Of a DNA stretch of 64,000 bases, positions 9,669-21,700 are shown one piece after another. The stretch spans positions 2,600,418 to 2,664,417 of the forward strand of contig OY744609.1 of the NCBI GenBank assembly GCA_963556255.1, given 5' to 3'. Position 1 is the stretch's first letter. Each line of letters begins with the position of its first letter. The position numbers and the translations under genes were made by a program. The stretch comes from Allolobophora icterica (lineage: Eukaryota; Annelida; Clitellata; Crassiclitellata; Lumbricidae). The notes beneath the pieces were generated by a model. That model was not told the origin of the DNA, did not search any database, and saw only the letters and a program-made list of their open reading frames with translations.

Positions 9669-11224
9669 ACATAAGGTCAGAAAAAATATTGTTTTCTAGA
9701 TTTCTACCCACCCGCGCCTCTTTTTGTAATTAACCTGTTTGTTAGCCGCAGTGCGTTTGCACTTACTTACTTAGTTAACTCAGCTTTAAAGAGTGCACTG
9801 GCCGTTCACTGTCGGTGGAAAGATGAGACGGTGAGGGAGACGACTGGCCATCCACCATCATATACGGAGGCTAAGAAAATTAAGTCGCTAATATTTAATA
9901 TTCATGACTACCTTAAGGGACTGTTCTTATTTATCCGATTAGGCCTATATGTTTTACTGAATGAAAATCAGTTTATGAAAAATAAACATTCTGGAGTAGA
10001 TTTATTGAAACCATTTAAATGTTTTTAAAACTAGGATTATATATGACATAGTCTCTACAAGGCAACCAATGTTGTTTCATTTATACAGCAGCGCTTGCGT
10101 TTCTGGCGGAAAAACCGCTCTATATTTAGGCTGGCTTAAGGGACTGCTCTGTTTTCTATATCCGCTTTATGCCTAGGCCTATAATTATATGTTTACCGAA
10201 TGAATAGATTTATTGAAACCGTGTAAATATTTAAAATGTAAATGCCTTTTAGTATCGACATAGTCTTTTTTACTGGTTAATCAATGTTGTTTTCCTTATT
10301 TTACAATCATCGCTTGCTTTTGGTGCTAAAATCACCGCCGATAGGAATAAATTTTGTTGTTGCTTGAGCAGGTCAAAGTTCGCCAGCTGGGACAAAGGCC
10401 GCTGATTCAAGCTGAAGCCGAAAACAGGGCGTGTCTACAGGCGACGCGTGCGGACTGCCAGCCCTCGGGCTGTAGGCTGTGGTTTCCTACGGCTCTGCGC
10501 AGAATAGGGTGGCCCAGAAATATTGCGTATTTTTCATATAGCCTATTGGCTTTGTTAAACTGATTTTCTCCCGAAGCAGCAGATATTTTTTAGGCCACCC
10601 TAACGTTTGCATAACCATCTGCTCCGAAGATTGTGGGCTACAGCCTACAACCATTGATTAAGCGTATTGAGTCAGTGTTTTGGATTTTTTCAGGTTTTCA
10701 GGTTCTGGACACAATGTCATCAAGCCTGTGTTTCAAACGTGTTAATTTTTTAAATTAAGACTGAGAAATACAAAAGAGAATTTATTTAGCACCAGGGCGG
10801 GTCTTGACCCAGACATTCAAGTTTAACTATTGGATAAACTCGAATATTTAGCTTCACGAAACCAAAACAGCCATGAAAAATATTTATAGCACAATTACAT
10901 CATATCTAAAAATACCACTAGCATTGTATACCAGGATAACATTCTTGACATGCCATTCTCTTTTCTAAAGAGAGCTCTCAATGCGCTTCGTGGAACAGAC
11001 CACGAAAAAATATTTATAGCACAATTACATCATATCTAAAAATACCACTAGCGTTGCCTACCAGGCCAAATTCTTGACATGCCATTCTCTTTTCTAAAGA
11101 GAGCTCTCAATGCGCTTCGTGGAACAGACCACGAGAATCTCGGAGCTGTTTTCAGAAACGCGTTACCTTTAAACCAAGACTGTTTTTAGAGCCGGTCTTT
11201 ATTAGAGGGAATTTATACAGCACC
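9669..11224. other. Non-coding left part of element A
   Basis: No gene is supported here. The stretch holds AT-rich DNA, some TAGGCCTAT-type octamers and the duplicated hairpin block at 10872-11132. The reading frames present are short and lack recognisable features. Confidence 0.6.
10872..11132 (+). repeat. Tandem duplication of about 130 bp with two hairpins per unit
   Basis: The units at about 10872-11000 and 11001-11132 share TATTTATAGCACAATTACAT through CTTCGTGGAACAGACCACG with few differences. Each unit can form two stems: TCTCTTT/AAAGAGA and TCGTGG/CCACGA. The function is unknown; structural RNA, replication or regulatory roles are all possible. Confidence 0.75.
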
Positions 11225-11331
11225 ATGGTCAATTTTATATGGCTCTATCAGCTTTCTATAGATAAAGGATACATTGGACAAGCCGCTCTGTTAACTTCTA
11301 AAGCACCAAAAGTGATCGCAAAAAACCCCCC

Positions 11332-11475
11332 AGCTTATTCACAGGTGCTTAGTCAAATCAGTTCAATCAGTCATACGGTTCAATGTAATAGTACTCTGGA
11401 GATTTCTATAGCGCACAAAAGGCGAAGTCGTGCAGCCTATTCACAAGCGCTCAGTCAAATCATAATCGATAGGTG
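11332..11475 (+). repeat. Iterated AYSQALSQI module, element A (2 copies)
   Basis: Two related segments, at 11332-11360 and 11401-11475, share CTTATTCACAGGTGCTCAG-like sequence. The second is preceded by ATTTCTATAGCGCACAAAAG and GCGAAGTCGTG. In one frame they encode RRSRAAYSQALSQI-like peptides. The same module occurs three times in element B (17953-18222) and in degenerate form at 52337-52400. They lie upstream of the small zinc-binding gene in both elements. Confidence 0.6.
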
Positions 11476-11732
11476 GGGATCAAAAATCCAAATGCTTCAA
11501 TGAGTCGGACAGTTTTAAGGGAAGAGGAAGAATCAAAATCGAGACATCGTTTTGGCCAATCCATAAATGAAAAATATATGCTTTAAAAATAAAGGCTAGC
11601 CAGCTGAGCCGCTGTAGGCCGTTTTTACTGCCAACCTAAACCCTTTGGATATTAATCTATTGCTTTGACTAACTATTTGATAAACCAATTAGATAAAGTT
11701 TTATATTGGGTATATATAATTATCTATCAAAA

Positions 11733-12006
11733 ATGAAGGGCAGAAATCTTTGTGCGTGGTTGGTAATTGGGACAAGAGACATAATGTGGTAATAGCTGCC
11801 TAGGAGTTTATTGCAAACTTCACTTATTAAGACTGAGAAAGGGTGGTGGTACGCAGCCGTGCATAGGTTGTGGAAAGGCGGTGAAAAATAAAATAGGTCT
11901 TTGCCTGGGTTGTGGCTACAAGGCTGCTAGACTGAAAAAGTTGCGAGATGAAAGCATCTTTCAAGACGAATGTAAGCGTCTGACCGTAATTGAATATCAG
12001 GCATAA
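11733..12006 (+). pseudogene. Small CxxC zinc-binding protein, element A copy (frameshifted)
   Basis: Aligns with the intact 91-residue protein of element B at 18345. The ATG at 11733 opens a peptide with NLCAWL (B has NFCIWL). The frame breaks near 11785 and resumes to the stop at 12004-12006. The second frame keeps every metal ligand: CGNSC, VYC, PCIGC and LCLGCGY, with the same spacing as in B. It lies 338 bp upstream of polB, as in B. The function is unknown; it resembles tandem zinc ribbons, so a role in transcription or replication is possible. Confidence 0.65.
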
Positions 12007-12343
12007 AAAATAAATAATTAATTAAAATTCACGAATTTTTTAAAGTATTAGTATAAATAACTTCTGATTATAGTAGTGGTATAAATAACTTCTGACTATA
12101 TATTGTCTACGGTTGAAGATGCCTGGCCATAATTGAATATAGGCTATTATTATCTGCGGTTGGAGACGCCAGACCATAATTTAATATCAGGTATAAATAA
12201 ATAATTAAAATTAACAAATTTTTTAAATGTATTAGTATAAATAACTTCCGACTATAGTATTAGTAGTAATAACTTCTGAGGTATACTATTGACAATGGAT
12301 GAGACTGATATTACCATGGATTAGTATCAAACAATTTATAACT
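12007..12343. other. AT-rich spacer upstream of polB, element A
   Basis: AT-rich leader with repeated phrases (TATAAATAACTTCTGA, TTGAATAT..GG..TA). No gene is seen. It probably contains the polB promoter. Confidence 0.45.
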
Positions 12344-15300
12344 ATGGCATTGTCTACGAATGAAAAAATTGAACAATTGTTAGACGAAGCTATCCCAGAT
12401 GCGGTCAAAAGGCGCTTACTACAGCCACTGCTTCCAAGGCCAATTCCTCCAGTGCGTAAGCGCAGAGGGTTAAAACGTATGGCCCTTCTGGCACAATTCG
12501 ACCCACTCTTAAATAAGAAGGATAGAGGTGGACCACCACCCTTTCTAGTGTACAGAGAGCTCGCCAATCAGCATCTGAGAGACTTCCGTGCAGAAGTACC
12601 TTTAAACCACAGGCTGGAAGGAGATGCGTTGGCTTTCTTGAGTGCAATGGAGCAGAATATTGAGGCGCAACTCAACGAAGAGCTCTTGAAAAATGGCGGT
12701 TTTAAATACTCTCAAGTGTTGACTGTTGATTTGGAAAAGTTGGCACCGACCGTTGATAATGTGTATGGTGGCAACGCGCCCCCCGGCATCATTACCAATA
12801 CCGCCTACTTTCGAAGCACAGCAGCACCAATTACCAATGCAGGTAAAGTCCAAGGGGCTATACGGAAGGCCAAGGCCGAAGTACCACAACTCCTCGAGGA
12901 GTAGACCAATGAGGGATCGGGGTGGAGAGTGAAGCGGGTCGTGGCGCTAGACCTCAGTGTTGCAAGATATAAGCCTTTCCGAGGTAAGAGCTACTTTCCC
13001 ACACCGAAGTACATACCTCCACGCACAGTCATAAACGTGCAAAACAAAGACAACCGCTGCTTCGATGGGCCATACTAAGCGCAATGTACCCAGCAGATCA
13101 AAATCCGAATCGCCCCTATAAGTATCAGGCCCACCTGCAGGAGCTAAACTTTGACGGTATAGAATTTCCAGTGAAGGTCACAGATATCGGCAAGTTCGAA
13201 CGTCAGAACCCTATGGTGTCCGTTTCGGTCTTCGGATGGAATGGAGGGCTGTATCCAATCCATGTCTCAACCGAGACTAGAGTTCACAATATTGATCTTC
13301 TACTGTTGGCCAGCGACGTAAATGAAAATTTTCCTTTACAGAATTATCACTATGTCTGGATCAAGGACTTGGCCCGAATGCTGTACAAAAACAGCGATCA
13401 TAAAGAGCGGAAGCACCCATGTCGCCGCTGCCTACACATATTTGGTAGACAAGACTCGCTGGATGTCCATATCAAAGATTGTCAGGGCATTAGTCAGAAG
13501 CCTCAGCGGATTGAGATGCCAAAAGAGGATGAAAATATCCTCAAATTCCAGAACCATCGCAAACAGATGCGAGCCCCGTATATAATATACGCCGACTTCG
13601 AGGCGCTGAACATACCAATCGAAGGTGCAGTCATGAACCCCATCGAGAGCAACACCAGACAGATAGCTCAGCAGAAACCATGCAGCTTCTGTTACATAGT
13701 GGTTCGATGTGACGGCCGCACGAAGAAACCAGTTCTATATCGTGGAGAGAACGCCGTGCCAGAGTTCCTGAACGACTACAAGGCGAGCTGGCCTCTATCA
13801 AACAAATGCTGGCCACCCCAGCTAAGATGGTTATGTCAGCGGCCGATCGCCAATCATTCCGCGAGGCTAACGAATGTCATATCTGCGGAGAAGCGCTCGA
13901 AGAGGATAGAGTTCGCGACCACTGTCACATTACTGGTAAGTACCGAGGTGCTGCTCATAACGCCTGCAACCTCAAGCTTCGAATATATCCAGATAAGTGC
14001 AAGGTACCAGTGGTCTTCCACAATCTACGAGGTTACGACAGCCACCTCATAATGCAAGCGATAGGCAGCTGTGAGGCCGCACAGGATGAGGAAACTGATA
14101 TTAACTGCATCCCAAACAATATGGAGAAATACATGACATTCAACATAGGACAACTGCAGTTCATCGATAGTCTCCAGTTTCTAAACAGCTCGTTGGATAA
14201 ATTATCAGGAAATCTGTCGCTAGAGGATCTGAAAGTCACAACAGCATATATAAAGGTAAGTTTCGTTCACAATGATAGGACAAAACTAGATCTTTTGAGG
14301 CGAAAGGGCGTATATTGTTACGAGCACATTGACGATTACCACCGCTTCGAAGTAGACCGACTTCCACCCAAAGAAGCGTTCTACAGCAGGCTGTCCCGAG
14401 AGAACATTTCTGATGAGGATTATCAACACGCCCAAAGAGTATGGAATGAATTCAACTGTAAAACTCTGGGCGACTATCACGACCTGTATCTCCGCACGGA
14501 TGTACTTCTACTCGCAGATGTCTTCGAGACCTTCAGAAACACATCGATGAAACACTACAGTTTAGATCCGGCAAATTACTTCAGCCTGCCAGGAATGGCC
14601 TGGGACGCTTTGCTGAAAAAGACGAAAATCGAGCTCGAACTTCTCACCGATATAGACATGCATTTGTTCGTAGAGAAAGGTCTCCGAGGTGGAATCTCGA
14701 TGGTATCTAAGCGCTTCGCAAAAGCCAACAACCCACAATGCCCCGACTACGATACCACGAAGCCAGAAAACTGGATCATGTATCTCGATGCTAATAACCT
14801 CTACGGCTGGGCGATGCAACAGCCATTGCCAGTTGGAGCATTCAGCTGGGAAAGTCCAACTCTCGACGAAGTGTTGGAAACTCCAGACGACGCGCCTGAA
14901 GGCTTCCTACTTGAAGTCGATCTCGGGTACCCGGAGCACCTCCACATTGCTCATAATGACTATCCCCTAGCACCGGAGACCCTGACAGTCCAAGGGGAGT
15001 GGTTGAGTGACTATCAGAATGTGCTTATGAACGAGTTGGGAGGCAAGTTCACAAAGCATGTGAAGTTAGTACCCAGCCTACGACCTAAGGAGCGGTATGT
15101 GGTTCATTACCGAAATCTTAAACTCTACCACTCGTTAGGCCTACGAGTTGCTAAAATTCATCGTGCCATTAAGTTTAGACAGGAGGCGTGGATGGCTCCA
15201 TACATCGGGATGAATACAAAATTGAGGGCGAAGGCAACGTCGGAATTTGAGAAGGATTTCTTCAAGCTGGCTAATAATGCGGTCTTTGGAAAGACCATGG

Positions 15301-15719
15301 AAAATCTTAGAAAAAGAATCAGGGTCAACCTGGTCCCGACCTCAAAAGTTGACAAACTTCGTAAACTAATTGCGGACCCGGCCTACATATCGCACAAAAT
15401 CTTCAACGACCAACTCGCCGCGATTCACAGTTTGAAGAACAAGCTCAAGTTAAACAGACCTGTATATGTCGGCCAGGCGGTCCTCGACCTCAGCAAGCAT
15501 CTGATGTACGACTTCTGGTACAACGATGTGAAAAACGAGTACGGTAACAATGCTCAACTCTTGTACACAGACACTGACAGCCTCTTATTTCAGGTGGAAA
15601 CTCCGAACACCTATGTCGATATGTGGAACAAAAAACACCTATACGACCTCTCAGAGTTTCCAAGAGACAGCCCATACTACGACGTCGAGAACAAGAAAGT
15701 CGTGGGCAAGTTCAAGGAT
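12344..15719 (+). pseudogene. polB: Element A DNA polymerase B, N-terminal and central part
   Basis: Start ATG at 12344, matching the start of the intact copy in B. The gene is a family B, protein-primed polymerase of Maverick type. Relative to B it lacks 17 residues near position 20, has a TAG at 12902-12904, a one-base loss near 13062 (GAGTGGGC in B, GATGGGC here) and another near 13769, and is then cut at 15719 by element B. Motifs present: CRRCLHIFGRQ zinc finger, YADFEAL (Exo I), RDHCHITGKYRGAAHNAC, GYDSHL (Exo II), DLYLRTDVLLLAD (Exo III), YLDANNLYGWAM (motif A), KLANNAVFGKTMEN (motif B) and YTDTDS (motif C). The last 110 codons resume at 33001 on the far side of B. Confidence 0.9.
15715..15719. 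repeat. Target site duplication of element B, left (AGGAT)
   Basis: AGGAT occurs here and at 32999-33003. Removing B and one copy restores the polB frame GKFKDECNG seen in the uninterrupted copy. Confidence 0.88.
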
Positions 15720-16064
15720 AGTAGATGGCAAGGAAGAAGATTGCGCCACCCCCCGATAATTGGCTTAAATTTGCCAGGGGATGGTCGCCACCCCCACAAT
15801 TTTTTGTCCCCACCATCCCGTTATCTCACCGAATTAAGAGGATGCCGGTCTCCGCCATCTAGCCCTCCAGAGCGTTAGTAGATCCCACGGACCCTGATAG
15901 CGGGTCGATTTTTTTGGTGTGTGAATTGCGCCACCAAAAAACTTGCAAGCCGAGCCAAAGCCAAAAAATAAGGATCGTGGATTGCCTTAACACACCGAAA
16001 TGTAAAGTCCCGTTTGCTGACGGCCGAGACCCTCCCACGAGGCCGACCCAAACCATTGGAGTGT
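15720..16064 (+). repeat. Element B left terminal inverted repeat
   Basis: 345 bp, complementary to 32654-32998 without indels and with about three mismatches. GC-rich segments such as GATTGCGCCACCCCCCGAT alternate with T runs. The host polB frame reads on into this repeat by chance. Confidence 0.92.
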
Positions 16065-17952
16065 AATAGTAAAACATTACGTTTTCAAAGACGCCAGCTG
16101 AGCTGCTTTCAAGTCAACTAAAATAAAATATCGCGAAACTCTTCTGTTTACAGAATATACTATATTCTACACAACCGGCTGTTACAGAGAAAACGCGTCC
16201 ACTTTTACCAGGATTCATTGCGCGGTGTGTAAATTTAGATGTCGATTGCCATTGTGGCCTGTGAACTAAAACAATTTCACCTGCACCATATAACCAAATA
16301 TCTGTGATATAACTGTGTTATGCTTTGAAAGCTTATATTCGTTACTTAGTAGACTTAACAACAAAACCGTAATCTTACTCAATACGCCAATAGGCATCCA
16401 AGCGCTTTAATTAATATGAGATACTTCACCACGAAAACGAAACTGCAAGCCAGCGCGCATGGAATTTTATTTAGTCCTTCATAATAATATCAGGTCATGG
16501 GTCACATCCTAACGCATAAATACGCAGTTGCATACACATACGTACAAGCATAGGCACAGACAAACTCGCACCCATAGGAACAGCAACACGAACAGAGTAA
16601 TGCGTAGGCATACAAATCCAGCCATGATGACCTACTTAGACCTGTAATCGTCCTTGAAACAAGACGCTAGACCTGAGAGCGGAGTAAATTTCTGCGTGCC
16701 GCACACACAGATACAAACACGTAACCGTGTAGGCATACACAAGCACATATGATTACACATACAAGCAGACAACCGCGTACGCATACGGAAAGACATAGGA
16801 ATAGACTTATACACACGAATATAACAAACATAATATGGAGGCGTATAAACGAGGCTGAAATGAATAATGAAGAACTTATACATTGGTGCATGCGCACAAG
16901 TCCGCCATACAAAACGGCAGCCATCTAAGAATAGAACGCGAGAGGCTACGCTTGGGCAGCGTCTGGCAGCCATTGAATAGAAGCCTAGTCTGTACAAACC
17001 AGCTGGCTGGCATTGAGTTGTATGCTGGGTGTTGTGTGTTGGTGAAAAGATAAGTTCTTTGGTAAGTTAGATTTAGGCTAGTTTAGATTTTTAATAAGTT
17101 AGGACTGAAAACTGAGACCCACACCAAAAAATAAATATAACCCACCACTTCCTCCTCTTTCCTTCTTCTTCCTACGTTCCTCTTCCTTCTTCCTACTTTC
17201 CTGTACCGCCTTTTCTTCTTTCTCGTGCCCTCCTCCTACTGCCTAATTCCCTCCGTCTTCTATTTCTTACTTTCCTACTTTCCTTCTCCTTCTATTTCAT
17301 CCACCTCCTCTTCTTTCTCATTTCCTCCTCTTCATCCTTCTTCCTAATTTCCTTACGCCTCTTCACTTATTAGGCCTACTCCGTGTAATTCTCTTCAAGT
17401 CAGACCATGACTGCCATTCTAATATCAGAGTGACTTCGCCATCATTCGATCACTCAGAAAATGTGGAAAAAGAGCATCTGCATTATACTGAATGGAATAA
17501 ACCCCCGGATTTTATTCGCAAAATCTTCGTCACCCTCGATCTTCAAATCTAACCTTAAAACTTATCTGTTTAAGATGCACAGACTAGTTTTTCTAAAATA
17601 GCAAAATAGTGAAAGTGAAAGCACACATTCGTCGTCGATAAGACAGTAGGCCTATTGTGATGATAATTCTAAGAATATCCGAGAATTTGCGTCAGGTGTA
17701 TTCAATCAATGAAACACAATAAATTATAATATAATAACAAAATTGATCGATAAATAGTATGAGGCCTAAAGCATTAATTATGTTTTATATCAACTATCAT
17801 CATCAAAAGAGCAAATATTATAAAACAAGAGGACACACTCAGATCCCTCTATTGTTTGATATACCAATTGGAGAAAGTTATATATTGGGTATATTTAATT
17901 ATCTATGAAAATGATGGGTAAATTTTTGTGCGTGGTTGGTAATTCGGACAAG
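16065..17952. other. Element B left non-coding region
   Basis: No gene is supported. It contains ACATACG/ACACAC-rich DNA at 16500-16800, a pyrimidine-rich block of CTTCCTCCT type at about 17145-17360, and AT-rich DNA with TAGGCCTA octamers. The accessory gene found in this place in element A is absent. A stretch at about 17870-17960 (TATATTGGGTATATTTAATT, then TTTTGTGCGTGGTTGGTAAT) matches 11695-11770 in A, upstream of the zinc-binding gene. Confidence 0.6.
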
Positions 17953-18222
17953 CCAAAAGCTAAGTCGTGGGAAAGTAGCTTATTCACAGGTGCTCAGTCA
18001 AATCAGACGGCTAAAGTATAATTATAATCTCGTGATTTCTATTGCGCCCAAAGGTAAGTCGTGGAAAAAATAGCTTATTAACAGGCGCTTAGTGTAATCA
18101 CACATAGTTAGGCCTAATGTGTAATGGTAATCATACTGTGGAGATTTCTATAGCACACAAAAGGCGAAGTCGTGGAAAACCAGCTTATTCACAAGCGCTC
18201 AGTTAAATCATAGTCGATAGGT
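17953..18222 (+). repeat. Iterated AYSQALSQI module, element B (3 copies)
   Basis: Copies are centred on 17978-18006, 18072-18100 and 18182-18222. Each has AAGTCGTGG followed by AGCTTATTCACAGGTGCTCAG or a close variant. The peptide RGKVAYSQVLSQI is readable in the first copy. The first is preceded by a degenerate NFCAWLVI segment like the N-terminus of the zinc-binding protein, so these may be decayed tandem copies of a small gene. Confidence 0.55.
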
Positions 18223-18344
18223 GGTATACGACAGTCACTATGTAAGATCAGCTCTCCTACATCCTCTTCCTGCAGGAGCATCTTAAGTTGTTCAGATTTT
18301 TTCAATTTAAATATATGAATAGGTTGTGGTATACATAAAACATA

Positions 18345-18620
18345 ATGCTAGGGCAAAACTTTTGCATTTGGCTCGGTATAGGGAAAACAACCCTCTGCTG
18401 TCGCAGGTGCATTGGGGAGTATTGTTTCAAACATTTGGCACGACTGCGAAACGGTTGTGGGACGAGACCTTGTGCCAAATGTGGAAGGGGTATAAAAACA
18501 CACGTGGGTGAGTGTATGAAATGTGGTTATTTCGCTAAATATTTGAGAGCTCGACGAGGTGGGTTAGTCCGTGAATTTAATAAAGAATGGAAGCGACTAT
18601 CAAATATATCAGTAGAATAA
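18345..18620 (+). CDS. Small CxxC zinc-binding protein (91 aa)
   Basis: Intact frame from the ATG at 18345. Residues 18-30 hold CCRRC and EYC; residues 43-62 hold PCAKCGRGIK and ECMKCGY, giving two clear CxxC pairs plus an N-terminal pair, as in tandem zinc ribbons. The C-terminal 30 residues are basic. The copy in element A keeps all the cysteines despite much sequence change, which points to selection on the metal site. It lies 161 bp before polB on the same strand. No family is recognised; a nucleic-acid-binding replication or transcription factor is plausible. Confidence 0.68.
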   Translation: MLGQNFCIWLGIGKTTLCCRRCIGEYCFKHLARLRNGCGTRPCAKCGRGIKTHVGECMKCGYFAKYLRARRGGLVREFNKEWKRLSNISVE

Positions 18621-18781
18621 AAAAATTATCATTTGAACAAATGATATAGTTATTGTATTGAGGTAATACAGATGAGCAAGCGTCAATCGAATATCAGTAA
18701 ACAAAATTTCATTTTGAACAAATGATATAATTATTGTATTAAGGAAAAGTTTGCCACAGTAGTATAAAACAATTAATAATT

Positions 18782-21700
18782 ATGGCATTGTCTACGAATG
18801 AAAAAATTGAACAATTGTTGGTTGAGTTTACTGGTCCCCCAGCTCTTCGAGCTGTTCTACAGAATATCATAGACGAACCCATACCACATGCAGTCAAAAG
18901 GCGCTTACTACAGCCACTGCTACCAAGGCCAATTCCTCCAGCGCGTAAGCATAGAGGGGCCAAACGCAAGGCCTTTCTGGCAAAATTCGACCCGCTACTC
19001 ATTAAGAAGGATGGAGGTGGACCACCACCCTTTCTAGTACACAAAGAGCTCGCCAATCAGCTTCTGAGAGACTTCCGTGCAGAAGTACCTCTTAACCACA
19101 GGCTGGAAGGAGATGCGTTGGCTTTCTTGAGTGCAATGGAGCACAACATTGAGGCGCAACTCAACGAAGAGCTGTTGAAACAAGACGGTCTGAAATACTC
19201 GCAAGTGTTGACAGTTGAGTTGGAAAAGCCGGCTCCGACCGTTGACATGGTGTACGACGGAAACGCGATCCCGGGTACTATAACCAATACGGCCTATTTT
19301 CGAAGCAAAGCAGAACCAATTACCAGTGCGGGTAAAATCCAAGGGGCTGTACGGAAGGCCAAGGCCGAAGTACTAAAAAGCCTCGAGGACTATACCAACT
19401 TGGGGTCAGGATGGAGGGTGAGGCGGGTCGTGGCGCTAGACCTCAGTATTGCAAAGTATCAACCATTCCGAGGTAAAAGCTATTTTCCAACACCAAAGTA
19501 TATTCCATGTCATTCGGTGGTTAATGTAAAGAATGAAGACAACCGCTGCTTCGAGTGGGCAATACTAAGCGCCATGTATCCAGTAGATCATAAGCAACAC
19601 CCCTATCGTCCCAGTAAGTATCGTGCCCACCTTCACGAGCTAAACTTCGACGGTATAGAATTTCCGGTGAAGGCCACTGATATCGGTAAATTCGAGCGTC
19701 AGAACCCTATGGTGTCCGTATCGGTCTTCGGATGGAATGAAGGGCTGTACCCAATTTATGTCTCAAAGCAGACTGATAGAGGCTACAATATCGATCTTCT
19801 ACTATTGGCTGAAGGCGTAAATGAAAATTTTCATTTACAGAATCACCACTACGTCTGGATTAAAGACCTTGGCCGAATTCTTCATCAAAATAGCAAAAAC
19901 AACAACAGGAAACATCCATGTCGCCGCTGCTTACACGTATTCTGTAGACAAGACTTGCTGGATGCCCATATCAAAGATTGTCAGGGTATCAGTAAGAAGC
20001 CTCAGCGGATTGAGATGCCAAAAGAGGATGAAAATATCCTCAAATTCCAGAACCATCACAAACAGATGCGCACTCCGTATATTATTTACGCGGACTTCGA
20101 GGCTCTAAACATACCAATCGAAGGTGCAGTCATGAACCCCATCGAGAGCAACACCAGACAGATAGCTGAGCAGAAACCGTGCAGCTTCTGTTACATAGTG
20201 GTTCGATGCGATGGCCGCACCAAGAAGCCGGTGCTATATCGTGGAGAGAACGCTGTGCAAGAGTTCCTACAACGACTACAAGGCGAGCTAGCCACTATCA
20301 AACAAAGGCTGGCCACCCCAGCTAAGATGGTTATGTCAGCGGCCGATCGCCAATCATTTCGCGAGGCTATCGAATGTCACATCTGCGGAAATGCACTCGA
20401 AGCGGATAGAGTTCGTGACCACTGCCACATCACCGGTAAGTACCGAGGTGCTGCTCACAACGCTTGCAACCTCAAACTTCGAATATATCCAGATAAGTGT
20501 AAGGTACCGGTGGTCTTCCACAATCTGCGAGGTTATGACAGCCACCTCATAATGCAAGCGATAGGTAGCTGTGAGGCCGCACAGGATGAGGAAACTGAAA
20601 TTAACTGTATTCCTAACAATATGGAGAAATACATGACATTTAACATTGGTCAACTACAGTTCATCGATAGTCTCCAGTTTCTAAACAGCTCGTTGGATAA
20701 ATTATCAGGAAATCTGTCGCTAGAGGATCTTAAAGTCACAACGACATATATAAACGAAAACTTTCTTCACAATGAAAGGACAAAACTTGATCTGTTGAGA
20801 CGAAAGGGCGTATATTGTTACGAATACATCCACGATTACCACCGCTTCGAAGAAGACCGACTTCCACCCAAGGAAGCGTTCTACAGCAAGGTCACACGAG
20901 AGAGCATTTCTGACGAGGATTATCAACACGCACAACGAGTGTGGGACGAGTTTGACTGTAAAACTCTAGGTGACTATCACGACTTGTATCTCCGTACGGA
21001 TGTACTCCTACTGGCAGATGTCTTCGAGACCTTCAGGTCCACATCGATGAAGCACTACAGTCTGGACCCGGCTAACTACTTCAGCCTACCAGGAATGGCC
21101 TGGGACGCTTTGTTGAAAAAGACGAAAATTGAGCTCGAACTTTTAACAGACATAGACATGCATTTGTTCGTAGAGAAAGGTCTCAGAGGCGGAATTTCGA
21201 TGGTGTCTAAGCGCTTCGCAAAAGCCAACAACCCGCAATGCCCAGATCATGATACCACGAAGCCAGACAACTGGATCATGTATCTCGATGCTAATAACCT
21301 CTACGGCTGGGCGATGCAACAGCCATTACCAGTTGGAGGATTTAGCTGGGAAAGTCCAACTCTCGATGAAGTGTTGGAAACTCCAGACGACGCGCCTGAA
21401 GGCTTCCTGCTCGAAGTTGATCTCGAGTACCCGGAGCACCTCCACGAATCACATAGCGACTATCCCTTAGCACCGGAGACCCTGACAGTCCAAGAGGGGT
21501 GGTTGAGTGACTATCAGAATGTGCTTATGAACGAGTTGGGAGGCAAGTTCACAAAGCATGTGAAGTTAGTACCAAGCCTACGACCTAAGGAGCGGTATGT
21601 GGTCCATTATAGAAATCTCAAACTCTACCACTCGTTGGGCCTACGAGTTTCTAAAATTCATCGTGTCATTAAATTTAGACAGGAGGCATGGATGGCTCCA

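Noticed and set aside
10430..10510. tRNA-like or structured RNA gene
   Set aside because: No A/B box pair or cloverleaf could be drawn by eye.
11225..11503. 92-codon frame as a gene
   Set aside because: It spans the iterated module and is not preserved in frame in element B; treated as repeat.
15720..15878. polB C-terminal variant reading into 15878
   Set aside because: The extra residues are translation of the element B terminal repeat; the true C-terminus is at 33001-33333.
16632..16997. Cys-rich frame of 121 codons on the minus strand
   Set aside because: It arises from ACATACG/ACACAC low-complexity DNA and has no counterpart in element A.
18182..18300. Bacterial or phage origin of the window because of phage-like fibre and polB
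   Set aside because: Terminal repeats, integrase type, gene set and surrounding animal transposons fit Mavericks in a eukaryotic genome.
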